A stretch of DNA of 49,019 nt from an uncultured Eubacteriales bacterium (GCA_900319835.1 ONPY01000005.1:1-49019); one strand, 5' to 3'; positions 33,268 to 41,362 are shown, numbered from the stretch's first letter. Notes: generated from the sequence alone by a model not told the origin. Numbers and translations are program-made.

Positions 33268-34401
33268 ATGAATCAGAAAGAACTCGGCGAGATCCGCCGC
33301 CGCTTCCGCCCGGATCACAACAACATCCAGCACATTTACGGCTGCTATGTCAACACGAATAAGGAGATCATCTCCACCTTTGACGAGTCTCTGGGCCTGC
33401 TGAGTCAGACCGAGACCGAGAAATATCTGGGGCTCTTGAAGAAGACCCTCTCCGGCGCTCTCGGCAAGAACCTGCTGGACATCTCCTTTGCCACAAAGCA
33501 GGTGATGGACAGCGAGGAGCACCGCCTCCTCTCGGCTCTGCGCAAATCCGAGCTGCAGGACGCATCGCTGCGGGAGTCTTTCTATCGCTGCATCATCGAC
33601 GCCATCGACATGGAGGACCGAAACTACCTGATTTTGCTGGCCTATGATGTGTACGACGTGCCCCACTACTCCAAGGACGGCAGTCGGGACGACGAGGGCG
33701 GCGAGCTCTACAAATACCTGGTCTGCTCCATCTGCCCGGTGAAGGAGGGCAAGGCGGAACTGGGCTACCAGCCGGAAGAGAAGCGCTTCCACAGCGCGGC
33801 CATGGGCCAGATCGTCACCGCCCCGGAGTTGGGCTTCCTCTTCCCCACCTTTGACGACCGCACCGCCAACATCTACAACGCCCTGTTCTACTCAAAGAAC
33901 ACCTCGGAGATCCACGGGGACTTTGTCGACGCGGTCTTCCGTACGCAGGTCCCGCTCTCCGCCGGGCGCCAGAAGGAGCTGTTCGGGGAGATCCTCACCG
34001 AGACCTTTGAGCAGCACTGCAGCTTTGACGTGGTGCAGGCCGTACACGAGCAGCTCTCCGAGCGCATCACTTTGCACAAGGAGAGCAAGGACCCAGAGCC
34101 GCTGGTGATCTCCCCCGAGGAGATGGGCGATATCCTGGAAAACAGCGGCGCCGCCCCGGAGGCGGCGGAGGCCTTCTGCCGCCGCTGCGCCGAGGAGTTG
34201 GGGCAGGACACCCCCCTGCGCCCAGCCAACATTTCCAGTTCCAGCCGCATGGAGATCGCCACGCCCGAGGTCAAAATCAGCGTGGATCCCAAGTACAGCT
34301 ATCTCATCCAGTCCCGGATCATCGACGGGCACAAATACCTGCTCATCTCCGCCGATGCGGGGGTGGAGCTCAACGGCCTTGCCGTGGAGATTCAGGAGTA
34401 A
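33268..34401 (+). CDS. DUF4317 protein
   Basis: 377 residues, matching the Clostridia family DUF4317 from its opening MNQKELGEIRRRFRPDHNNI through YGCYVNTNKEIISTF, LILLAYDVYDVP, and LGFLFPTFDDRTANIYNALFY. No signal peptide or membrane helices; cytosolic. Conserved in length across the order but without known function. AAAAGGAG stands before the ATG. G+C content here returns to the high level of the flanks, so the lower-G+C segment ends before this gene. Confidence 0.92.
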   Translation: MNQKELGEIRRRFRPDHNNIQHIYGCYVNTNKEIISTFDESLGLLSQTETEKYLGLLKKTLSGALGKNLLDISFATKQVMDSEEHRLLSALRKSELQDASLRESFYRCIIDAIDMEDRNYLILLAYDVYDVPHYSKDGSRDDEGGELYKYLVCSICPVKEGKAELGYQPEEKRFHSAAMGQIVTAPELGFLFPTFDDRTANIYNALFYSKNTSEIHGDFVDAVFRTQVPLSAGRQKELFGEILTETFEQHCSFDVVQAVHEQLSERITLHKESKDPEPLVISPEEMGDILENSGAAPEAAEAFCRRCAEELGQDTPLRPANISSSSRMEIATPEVKISVDPKYSYLIQSRIIDGHKYLLISADAGVELNGLAVEIQE

Positions 34402-34968
34402 AGCATAGATTATTTCCCTCGGAGATTGCGTGTTCACAGGACATTATCTGTGCAATGCGCCCCCCTATCTTTCTTTCGTCTTGCCGAAAGAAAGATAGCG
34501 CCGCGCCCGGTGGAAGAAAGAAAGGGCGCCAAACGCGTGCAACATTGTGTAGTGCTTGAGACTGTGCGCGCGGATATCGAACACTGTGCGTATCTGGTAC
34601 AAAGTCCATGACGGATCGCGCCGCCTTCCGCAGTGCTGCCTGGGTCATAAACCGCGAGCCGCGGGAAAAGGCGGGGTGAAATCCCGGTCAGAAGGACGAT
34701 TGAGCGGCAGCGAAACGCGGGCGCACCGCCCACGCCTCACTGCTTTAGCGGCGACCCTGGTTGCTCCTTTGGGTTCCCCTCTTTTGCGTAGAGTCCAGAG
34801 GAAACCTCCTCTGGTTGCCTTTCTTGAAGTCCAAGAAACGTTCTTTCCCCAACGGGAAAGAATGTGTCTTGACCTGCGCAGGTTGGTCCCGGCGGACATG
34901 CAGCAATCTGGAAATAAAGCTATACAAAGAGGAGCAGCAAAGCTGCTCCTCGTTTCCTTTTTATACGT
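34402..34968. other. 567-base non-coding stretch with several hairpins
   Basis: Stems seen: CTATCTTTCTTTCG (34465-34478) with its exact complement at 34485-34498; CCAGAGG/CCTCTGG (34795-34814); TTCTTTCCC/GGGAAAGAA (34841-34862); palindrome ACCTGCGCAGGT (34872-34883); and GAGGAGCAGC/GCTGCTCCTC (34929-34951), which may terminate the DUF362 gene on the minus strand. Open frames across it lack ribosome sites. Looks like intergenic repeat material rather than a gene; no named RNA family matched. Confidence 0.5.
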
Positions 34969-36012
34969 TTATCTCCTGTGGTTTCTGCCCCAGAAGACGT
35001 TGAAGCGGTCGGGGATCCACTCGGGCTTGAGGCCCTTGACGGCGTCGCGTGCGGTGATCTCGGCATCCCCGTTGTCGATGTCGATGAGGGTGTAGCGGTC
35101 GTGGCCCATGCCCAGTTCCTTCATGTAGCTCTGCTGGCGCATGGCGTGGCGGGACTCCATCCTCTCGATGAGATCCTTGCCGCCGCCCTCGGGCAGGGAG
35201 TAGATCAGGTCCACGCAGGCCGCATCCACCGCCAGGATGTCCAGAGAGGCCAGGATGCCCACGTCCGGGGTCACCACGGGCTCGGCGTCCACACCGTCAC
35301 AGTCGCAGTTGACGGACATGTTGCGCATCACGTTGATGTAGCACACCTTCTTGCCGAAGTGGTCGATGACCGCCTTGGTGTACTCGGTCATGCGCTCCAT
35401 GAACTCCTCGTTGCCGATGCTCCACTGTTCGTCGGAGCCCTCCATGGTGTGGATGAGCTTTTTACCGATGCGCCCGTCGGCACAGCCGATGCCAAGATTC
35501 TTGTTGCTGCCGCCAAAGCCGCCTCTGGTGTGGCCTTTGAAGTGCGTCAGGGTCAAAAGGGAATCATAGTCCGTCAGGGTCTTGCCCACATAGGCCTCAT
35601 CAAACCACTTGCCGCCCACGACAGGCAGGGTGGTCGTGCCCTCGCTGTCGGTGATGTCCACCGGGCAAAAGGTCCAGCCGTTGATCTTGAGCGTCTCGCG
35701 GTGCTGCTCGGTGGTATAGCGGCTGCCGTCGTAATAGGTGTTGGTCTCCACGATGGTCGCGTCAGGCAGCCGGGTTTCCAGCAGCTCTCTCACCCAGGGG
35801 CGGGGCAGGAAGTTGGGACCGTAGGCCTCACCGGTGTGGAGCTTGACGGCCACCTTGCCCTCCAGCACGGAGCCCACACGGTCAAAAATCTTCTGCAGGC
35901 CGGCCTCGGACAGATCGCGGGTAAAGAACACCACGGAGCTGTCGCCGGTGCGCTCTTCATAGGGGACGTAATGCTCGCCCCCGACGCCGGGGATGGGATT
36001 TTTATCTTTCAT
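34969..36012 (-). CDS. DUF362 domain protein
   Basis: 347 residues. VFFTRDLSEAGLQKIFDRVG, VAVKLHTGEAYGPNFL, LTLTHFKGHTRGGFGGSNKN and IGCADGRIGKK are typical of DUF362, a family often linked to iron-sulfur or metal centres. The usual C-terminal ferredoxin part is absent; a compact NCDCDG near residue 240 is the only cysteine cluster. No signal peptide. AGAGGTG precedes the ATG, and the promoter is at 36053-36081. Function unknown. Confidence 0.88.
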   Translation of the reverse strand: MKDKNPIPGVGGEHYVPYEERTGDSSVVFFTRDLSEAGLQKIFDRVGSVLEGKVAVKLHTGEAYGPNFLPRPWVRELLETRLPDATIVETNTYYDGSRYTTEQHRETLKINGWTFCPVDITDSEGTTTLPVVGGKWFDEAYVGKTLTDYDSLLTLTHFKGHTRGGFGGSNKNLGIGCADGRIGKKLIHTMEGSDEQWSIGNEEFMERMTEYTKAVIDHFGKKVCYINVMRNMSVNCDCDGVDAEPVVTPDVGILASLDILAVDAACVDLIYSLPEGGGKDLIERMESRHAMRQQSYMKELGMGHDRYTLIDIDNGDAEITARDAVKGLKPEWIPDRFNVFWGRNHRR

Positions 36013-36052
36013 TTGGTCACACCTCTCTCTGGAATTTTATGCAGTTGCCTGC

Positions 36053-36081
36053 ATTATAGCACGGGGTTTCCCCTTTGAAAA
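36053..36081 (-). promoter_or_regulatory. Promoter of the DUF362 gene
   Basis: On the minus strand: TTTTCA (36076-36081), 17-base spacer, TATAAT (36053-36058). The spacer contains a small GGGG-AAA-CCCC dyad. Confidence 0.6.
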
Positions 36082-36107
36082 GTCCCCAATATTCCTTTTG
36101 ATGCATG

Positions 36108-36133
36108 AACCCCGCGGCTTTCGCCGCGGGGTT
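36108..36133. terminator. Hairpin after lon
   Basis: AACCCCGCGGC (36108-36118), TTTC, GCCGCGGGGTT (36123-36133). Only five bases from the lon stop. The T-rich side (GTTTT) is on the plus strand, so its efficiency for lon is uncertain. Confidence 0.6.
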
Positions 36134-36137
36134 GTTT

Positions 36138-38441
36138 TCAGGACGCCACCAGCTCCGGGCAGCGGATGCGGATACCGAGATGCTCCAACACCTCGTGTAC
36201 CTCACGCACGGGAACGATCTCCAGCTGCTCGCGCACCTCCTGAGCCACGTCCCGCAGATCCTCTTCGTTTTCCGCGGGGATGAACACGGTCTTGACGCCG
36301 GCGCGCTGGGCGGCCATGAGCTTCTCCGGCAGGCCACCGATGGGCTTGACCTCGCCCTGGAGGGAGACCTCACCGGTCATAGCCACCTTCGGCGTCACCG
36401 CTACCCCAGTCACAAGGGAGGACAGGGACGTGGTCAGCGTGATTCCGGCAGAGGGGCCGTCCTTGGGCGTGGCCCCGTCGGGCACGTGGATGTGCAGGTC
36501 GTTCTGCTCAAAGAGCTCAGCGCGCTCCGGGAACATGTGCTTGACGAGACTCACCGCGATCTGGGCCGACTCCTTCATCACGTCGCCCAGCTGACCGGTG
36601 ACGGTGATCTTGCCGCTGCCCTTGGTAAAGAGCGTCTCAATGTACAGCACGTCCCCGCCCACCGGCGTCCAGGCAAGGCCCGTCACTACGCCCGGCTTGG
36701 CCTCCTCCTTGACCTGGCGGCGGTGCAGCGGGTGCCCGTCCAGCACCTCGCGCAGATCCTCCGGCCGGACGGTGACAGGCGTCTTGCCGCCGCGGACCAG
36801 TCTGACCGCCGCTGAGCGGCAGAGGGTATCCATCTGCTTTTTCAGCCCCCTGACGCCCGCCTCGCGGGTGTAGTCCTCGATGATGGCGCTGACGGTCTCA
36901 TCCGGAACGCACAGGGTCTCCGGGTCGATGCCCACGGCCTCCATCGCCTTGGGCAGAAGATGGCGCTTTGCGATCTCCAGCTTCTCCGCGGGGGTGTAAC
37001 CCCGGAAGGAGATGACCTCCATGCGGTGCATCAGGGGCTGGGGGATGGTGTCGACGGAGTTTGCGGTGCAGATAAAGAACACGTCCGACAGGTCGAAGGG
37101 CACGTTTAAGTAGTGGTCGGTGAAGTTGCGGTTCTGCTCCGGGTCCAGCACCTCCAAAAGGGCGCTGGCGGGGTCGCCGTTGTAGGAGACGGAGAGCTTG
37201 TCCACCTCGTCAAGCACCAGGACGGGGTTGGAGACCCCGGCCTTCTGGATGCCGTCGAGGATGCGGCCGGGCATGGCGCCGATGTAGGTGCGCCGGTGGC
37301 CGCGAATATCGGCCTCATCCCGCACACCGCCGAGACTGACGCGCACATACTTGCGGCCCAGGGCCCTGGCGATGCTCTGGCCGATGCTGGTCTTGCCGGT
37401 GCCGGGAGCGCCGACGAAGAGCAGAATGGAGCCGGACTGGACCTTGCGCAGATCCATGACGGCGATCTGCTGGAGGATGCGGTTTTTCACCTTGGCAAGG
37501 CCAAAGTGGTCCTCGTCCAGGATCTTTTCCGCCTGGTCGAGATCGATGTGCTCGGCGTCCTCCCGCTTCCAGGGCAGGCCCGCCATGAAGTCCAGATAGT
37601 CGTAGAGCAGGCCGTACTCGGCGCTGTTCTTGCCCTCCTGCTTGAGCCGGCCCAGTACCTTGTCGCACTCCTTGCGGGCGATCTCGTTCATGGGGGCGTC
37701 CTTGAGACGCTGCTCCAGCTTCTGCAGGTCGGAGATGTTCTCCGGGTGCAGCTCGTCAAGCTCGTTTTGCAGATACTCCAGCTGCTTCTTGATGGCCGCC
37801 TCCCGGTAGAGCTTCTGGTGATCCTCCTCCTGGGCGGTGCGCACCTCGTTGCCCACCTTCATCAGCTCCAGGTTCTCGTAGATCATCTCCTCCATACGCT
37901 CGAAGCGGGTCCGTTTGCTGTCCTCGGCGAGCAAAGCGTACTTCTCCTCGTTGGTGGCTGTCATCCACGGCGAGAGCACCGCGGCAATCTCCCCGAGGTT
38001 GGTCCAGTTGGCCGCGAAGGCGCGCATGAGAGCGCCCCAGGGCTTGTCCTCGGCAAATTTCAGGATCTCTTCCTTGACCGCCGTGACGCGCCGCTCCTCC
38101 TCCGCCCGATCCAGATCCTCAATCTCCGGGCGGCGGGAGACGTTGACGGAGATGCTCTTGTCCGGCTGGATGCTGATCTCGTCGATGTTCACCCGGCTGC
38201 GCAGGCGGATGGCCACAAAACCCTGCACGTCAGGCTGGGTCACCAGGCCGGTGATGCCGATGGGGTAAAAACTATCGGGCGTGACCGCATCCCGGGACAT
38301 GGGCTCTTTGGTAATGAGCAGGACCACCTTGGCATCCTGCTGCGGCTCCTTCCCTGCGGACATGATGCGGTAGTAATCGGGTCTGAGATATATGGTGGAA
38401 TCCGGTACGGCAATGGCGTTGTGTACGGGTAAAACCGGCAT
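36138..38441 (-). CDS. lon: ATP-dependent Lon protease
   Basis: 767 residues. The N-terminal substrate-binding domain and coiled-coil linker fill about 1-300. The AAA+ domain has Walker A GAPGTGKTS and Walker B VLVLDEVDKL. The C-terminal protease has Ser664 in DGPSAG and Lys707 in PEKLMAA, the Ser-Lys dyad. AAGGAGG precedes the ATG at 38441. Lon degrades misfolded and regulatory proteins in the cytosol. Regulation can be read in the sequence: a CIRCE element lies 26 bases upstream, and the promoter overlaps a palindrome shared with the divergent tetR gene. Confidence 0.97.
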   Translation of the reverse strand: MPVLPVHNAIAVPDSTIYLRPDYYRIMSAGKEPQQDAKVVLLITKEPMSRDAVTPDSFYPIGITGLVTQPDVQGFVAIRLRSRVNIDEISIQPDKSISVNVSRRPEIEDLDRAEEERRVTAVKEEILKFAEDKPWGALMRAFAANWTNLGEIAAVLSPWMTATNEEKYALLAEDSKRTRFERMEEMIYENLELMKVGNEVRTAQEEDHQKLYREAAIKKQLEYLQNELDELHPENISDLQKLEQRLKDAPMNEIARKECDKVLGRLKQEGKNSAEYGLLYDYLDFMAGLPWKREDAEHIDLDQAEKILDEDHFGLAKVKNRILQQIAVMDLRKVQSGSILLFVGAPGTGKTSIGQSIARALGRKYVRVSLGGVRDEADIRGHRRTYIGAMPGRILDGIQKAGVSNPVLVLDEVDKLSVSYNGDPASALLEVLDPEQNRNFTDHYLNVPFDLSDVFFICTANSVDTIPQPLMHRMEVISFRGYTPAEKLEIAKRHLLPKAMEAVGIDPETLCVPDETVSAIIEDYTREAGVRGLKKQMDTLCRSAAVRLVRGGKTPVTVRPEDLREVLDGHPLHRRQVKEEAKPGVVTGLAWTPVGGDVLYIETLFTKGSGKITVTGQLGDVMKESAQIAVSLVKHMFPERAELFEQNDLHIHVPDGATPKDGPSAGITLTTSLSSLVTGVAVTPKVAMTGEVSLQGEVKPIGGLPEKLMAAQRAGVKTVFIPAENEEDLRDVAQEVREQLEIVPVREVHEVLEHLGIRIRCPELVAS

Positions 38442-38466
38442 ATGTGTTTCCTCCTTGCTGGAAATT

Positions 38467-38493
38467 CTGGCACTCGCTTCCTTTGAGTGCTAA
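38467..38493. promoter_or_regulatory. CIRCE operator (HrcA site) of lon
   Basis: Read toward lon: TTAGCACTC (38485-38493), 9-base spacer, GAGTGCCAG (38467-38475). The left arm is perfect and the right arm has two mismatches to GAGTGCTAA. It lies in the lon leader, between promoter and ribosome site. Confidence 0.82.
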
Positions 38494-38534
38494 GTGATGC
38501 GTAAAAAATTTTCCCCCGGCGGGGAGCTTTCTGC

Positions 38535-38562
38535 TTTACAACTGTAAAGATTCTGGTATAAT
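38535..38562 (+). promoter_or_regulatory. Promoter of tetR
   Basis: TTTACA (38535-38540), 16-base spacer, TATAAT (38557-38562). Confidence 0.75.
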
Positions 38563-38589
38563 CATAGTACCGGACTTTACAATTGTCAA
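38561..38589 (-). promoter_or_regulatory. Promoter of lon, interlocked with that of tetR
   Basis: On the minus strand: TTGACA (38584-38589), 17-base spacer, TATGAT (38561-38566). Its -10 shares bases with the tetR -10, so the two promoters must compete for polymerase. Confidence 0.75.
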
Positions 38590-38626
38590 GGTCATTCAAA
38601 AAGAGTTTACAATTGCGGAGGCTGCC

Positions 38627-39160
38627 ATGTACTGCGGCTGCAACGAAAAAGCGATCCGTTCCCAGCGGGCCATTGCCCGCGCCCTGCTCCGGCAGATGGA
38701 GCGCGAGCCCTATGACACCATCAGCATCAGCGCGCTCTGTCGGGAGGCCGGGGTCTCCCGGCCCACCTTCTACTCTCTCTTCGGCTCAAAGGACGACGTG
38801 GTCTCCTTCCTGCTGCGCGAGAGCTACAGCTACGCCCCGGCAAAGAGCTGCGACAGTCTCTCGGAGCTGGAGACCATGTGTCTCGGCTACAGCCGGTATA
38901 TCACCGACCAGCGGCACTTTCTCTCCCTGCTGGTGGAAAACGCCATCGGCTATCTGCTGTATCGGAGCATCTTTGAAGCGCTGCTCGGCTGCGACTGCTT
39001 TCTCTCCGGACGCGACCCGTCCTCAAGACGTTACGCGGCAAACTTCGCCGCGGGGGGGCTCACCGGCATCGTCCAGGACTATGTGACAAGGGAGGCCTGC
39101 TCCGCCGAGGAGCTGGGCCGGGTGCTGGAGCAGATGTTCTCCGGGGCCATGTTTCTGTAA
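38627..39160 (+). CDS. TetR/AcrR-family transcriptional regulator
   Basis: 177 residues. The N-terminal helix-turn-helix (about 10-57) reads IRSQRAIARALLRQMEREPY, then ISISALCREAGVSRPTFYSLF, the standard TetR DNA-binding pattern. The C-terminal ligand domain is small and has several cysteines (CGC near the start; CDCF). GCGGAGG precedes the ATG. No efflux or enzyme gene is adjacent; its likely targets are its own promoter and, through the shared operators, lon. The inducer is unknown. Confidence 0.92.
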   Translation: MYCGCNEKAIRSQRAIARALLRQMEREPYDTISISALCREAGVSRPTFYSLFGSKDDVVSFLLRESYSYAPAKSCDSLSELETMCLGYSRYITDQRHFLSLLVENAIGYLLYRSIFEALLGCDCFLSGRDPSSRRYAANFAAGGLTGIVQDYVTREACSAEELGRVLEQMFSGAMFL

Positions 39161-39169
39161 CAGGTAAAA

Positions 39170-39202
39170 GAAATCGCTGCCTGGCGGCAGCGATTTCTTT
39201 TT
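39170..39202. terminator. Bidirectional terminator between tetR and the LRR gene
   Basis: GAAATCGCTGCC (39170-39181), TGGC, GGCAGCGATTTC (39186-39197), then five T; the A-rich left side allows use by the convergent LRR gene. Confidence 0.88.
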
Positions 39203-39719
39203 ATACGATTTCCAGCGGGATGCCAAACTGTCTGGCGTGCGCCGCTCCGGCGCTGCCCTCCTTCGCCCGGATGGTGAGTTCGGGGCAGGCGAGGAAGACC
39301 TCCGCGCAGAGCTCTGTCACGCTCTTCGGCAGGGTAACTGAGCGAAGATTCTCACAACCGCGGAAAGCCCACTCCCCGATGGACTCAACCTCCTCGGGGA
39401 TGTCCACTTCCTCCAGGGATTTACAGCCGGAGAAGGTCTCCTTCCGCAGGCGTTTCAGACCCGCAGGCAGGGTGATCCGGCGCAGGGAGATACAGTCGAG
39501 AAACGCGCCCACACCGAGTTCGCGCAGGGAGTCCGGCAGGCTGACGCGGCAAAGCCGTTCGCAGCCGGCAAAACAGCCGTTGGCGATGCCGGTGACGCCC
39601 TCGGGCAGCAGCGCCTCCTCGATCTCAAAGCCGCCGCGCGTCCTCAGCAGCATACCCGCCGTGAGGGCAAAGCCCGCCCGGGTCAGATTCTCCGGCAGTT
39701 TGACAATTTTGTCTTCCAT
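39201..39719 (-). CDS. BspA-type leucine-rich repeat protein
   Basis: 172 residues without a signal peptide. About four tandem 23-residue repeats of the BspA/LRR_5 type are visible: GVTGIANGCFAGCERLCRVS, SLRELGVGAFLDC, GLKRLRKETFSGCKSLEEVD and EVESIGEWAFRGCENLRSVT. Most BspA proteins are secreted and adhesive, but this one appears cytosolic, so it may bind a protein partner inside the cell. GAGGAGG overlaps the end of the DUF4250 gene nine bases upstream. Last gene of a three-gene operon. Confidence 0.88.
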   Translation of the reverse strand: MEDKIVKLPENLTRAGFALTAGMLLRTRGGFEIEEALLPEGVTGIANGCFAGCERLCRVSLPDSLRELGVGAFLDCISLRRITLPAGLKRLRKETFSGCKSLEEVDIPEEVESIGEWAFRGCENLRSVTLPKSVTELCAEVFLACPELTIRAKEGSAGAAHARQFGIPLEIV

Positions 39720-39728
39720 GGCGCCTCC

Positions 39729-39902
39729 TCAGCGAAAGGCGTTGCGGCCTTCGTCGTAGGCAAAGCCCACCGCGGCGAGCCGCTTTTCCAGTTCTTCCCG
39801 GTCCTCGTCCAGCGCGTCGCACAGCGCGTCGAGATCCGGGTATTCGTCCCGCAGCTTCGTGTTGACCACGCTCAGCAAAATCATCGGGTCCTTCGGCAGC
39901 AT
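39729..39902 (-). CDS. DUF4250 protein
   Basis: 57 residues, MLPKDPMILLSVVNTKLRDE onward, ending YDEGRNAFR. This matches DUF4250, a short family of Firmicutes with the conserved LPxDPxxLLSxVNTKLRD start and helical rest. No function is known. AAAGGAGGG stands before the ATG at 39902. Easy to miss because of its size, but well supported by ribosome site, spacing (26 bases after the nuclease-like gene, 9 before the LRR gene) and family match. Confidence 0.9.
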   Translation of the reverse strand: MLPKDPMILLSVVNTKLRDEYPDLDALCDALDEDREELEKRLAAVGFAYDEGRNAFR

Positions 39903-39928
39903 AAGCCGCCCTCCTTTCGCTTCCGCGT

Positions 39929-40684
39929 CTACTGCAGGAAGCCCATATATTCGTCGAAGACGTTGAACAGCATGTCTCCGGAGCAGACGGGCACGAGCCT
40001 GTCCTCGGCCCCGAGTGGGACGAAATCGAAGAGTTCGCTTGCCGCCGTCAGCACCAGCACCGGGATGATCTCGTAATCCGGGCCGAAGACGATCTCCAGA
40101 TACGGAACGTACTTGGCCGCCTGTTTGAGCTCCTCCGGGTCGATCCGATCCTTCATCTTAAATTCCAGGGAGAAGACCCTGGTCTCCGTGATCACCAGCA
40201 CATCTGCGTAAATGCGCACCGTCCGTGCCCGTTTGAGCCGCAGTTCAAAGGCCAGCTCCCAGGTAAGGCACTCATCGCCCAGCATCTCCCGCAGATCCCG
40301 CAGCAGCCCCAGCACGCTTGCCCGACAGTCCCGGAAGGAGTGGAGCAGACCGCGGGTGTCGTTCAGGTTCCGGCCGATGTCGCCGCAGCCCTTTGCAAGC
40401 TGCGCCATCCACTCCGCCTCGGAGAGCGTAGCAAAATCCGCCGCTGTGCCGTACCAGCCGGCAAATTCCTCCAGCCCCGCGTGGGGCCGCGCCTGCCGGA
40501 CCAGCCCGTGCCAGCGAAAGTCCCGGTCCTGCCAGCAGAGCTCCTTCATCAGCGGTGAGCCGTAGAGCACGCGGTTGACCGTCTTGTGGTCAAGCTTCAG
40601 TTCCGCCGCGATCTCACGGGCGCGCAGGCCCTTTCCGCGGCAGATGACCGCGCAGACGGCCCGCTCCAGATCCTGCTGCGTCAT
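39929..40684 (-). CDS. Winged-helix (Z-alpha-like) and PD-(D/E)XK nuclease-like protein
   Basis: 251 residues, cytosolic. Residues 1-62 form a winged helix: the recognition helix LKLDHKTVNRVLYGS has Lys34, Asn37, Arg38 and Tyr41, and the wing has Trp58 in DFRWHG. This spacing and the NRVLY string match the Z-alpha domain of ADAR1 (KKEINRVLY and a later Trp), although the two wing prolines are missing. A helical middle (70-140) leads to a core like PD-(D/E)XK nucleases: RIYADVLV with Asp161, FSLEFKMK with Glu174 and Lys176, and a helix with Gln188. Homology and activity are inferences from motifs. First gene of the operon with DUF4250 and LRR. Confidence 0.65.
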   Translation of the reverse strand: MTQQDLERAVCAVICRGKGLRAREIAAELKLDHKTVNRVLYGSPLMKELCWQDRDFRWHGLVRQARPHAGLEEFAGWYGTAADFATLSEAEWMAQLAKGCGDIGRNLNDTRGLLHSFRDCRASVLGLLRDLREMLGDECLTWELAFELRLKRARTVRIYADVLVITETRVFSLEFKMKDRIDPEELKQAAKYVPYLEIVFGPDYEIIPVLVLTAASELFDFVPLGAEDRLVPVCSGDMLFNVFDEYMGFLQ

Positions 40685-40710
40685 GGTAACGCCCCCGAAT
40701 GCGCCTCAGA

Positions 40711-41223
40711 TCAGAGGTACGAGACGGTCTCCGTCAGCGGCTTGCGGCTGCTGTGGTTGGGCAGCGGGCCCGCGCCCTCGGCGGCGTAGCCCAGATCCAT
40801 CAGCATCAGGATCTCCTCATTCTCCGGCAGGCCCAGGGCCTCGGCCAGCTTCTCCGGGTCGAAGAAGTTGATCCAGCAGCTGTCCACGCCCTCGTTGGCC
40901 GCGGCGAGGATCATGTGGGTGGCGACGATGGTGGCGTCCTCCACGCCGGAATCCCGCTTGCCGCCGGGATAGGTGAAGACGTTGTTCTTGTCAAAGGCGA
41001 CGGCCAGCACCGTGCCCGCGCCGTAGCGGCAGGGCGTGACCGCGTCCATCCTGGCAAGCGCCTCCTGCGACTGCAGGACATAGATGTGCTGCTCCTGCAG
41101 GTTTTTGGCGGTGGGGGCCGCCTGGCCCGCCTCCAGAATGGCGTTTAACTTCTCCGCCTCCACAGGGCGGTCGCTGTACTTTTTGCAGGAATAGCGCGCC
41201 TGCACCAGTTTTGCATACTCCAT
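40711..41223 (-). CDS. Nitroreductase-family flavoprotein
   Basis: 170 residues, a compact member of the family that uses FMN and NAD(P)H. The FMN-contact start is ARYSCKKYSDRPV (8-20), followed by ILEAGQAAPTAKNLQ (29-43) and the C-terminal LMDLGYAAEG. The central segment (VDSCWINFFDPEKLAEALGLP) is typical of the small Clostridia proteins that often act on unknown quinone or nitro substrates. AGGAGG stands before the ATG; own promoter at 41277-41305. Confidence 0.94.
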   Translation of the reverse strand: MEYAKLVQARYSCKKYSDRPVEAEKLNAILEAGQAAPTAKNLQEQHIYVLQSQEALARMDAVTPCRYGAGTVLAVAFDKNNVFTYPGGKRDSGVEDATIVATHMILAAANEGVDSCWINFFDPEKLAEALGLPENEEILMLMDLGYAAEGAGPLPNHSSRKPLTETVSYL

Positions 41224-41276
41224 GGTTGTACCTCCTGTTTGAAGATGGTTTTCGGGTTCCCTTACATTCTGCTTTT

Positions 41277-41305
41277 AGCATAGCATGACGCTTGGTTGAT
41301 TTCAA
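41277..41305 (-). promoter_or_regulatory. Promoter of the nitroreductase gene
   Basis: On the minus strand: TTGAAA (41300-41305), 17-base spacer, TATGCT (41277-41282). Confidence 0.55.
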
Positions 41306-41362
41306 TTGTTTTCTGCTTGGCAAACCCGCGGGAGCTCTTTATGAATTGAGCGGCCTGACAAA

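Larger units (their letters stand above)
38534..38590. promoter_or_regulatory. Two palindromic operators between lon and tetR
   Basis: Site 1 (38534-38549) is the palindrome CTTTACA-AC-TGTAAAG; site 2 (38575-38590) is CTTTACA-AT-TGTCAAG, one base from symmetry. Centres are 41 bp apart, four helical turns. A half-site (TTTACAATTG, 38606-38615) follows. Site 1 covers the tetR -35 and site 2 the lon -35, fitting autoregulation by the TetR protein. Confidence 0.7.

Noticed and set aside
34556..35095. 179-codon plus-strand frame between DUF4317 and DUF362
   Set aside because: No ribosome site, overlaps the DUF362 gene end, passes through several hairpins and resembles no family.
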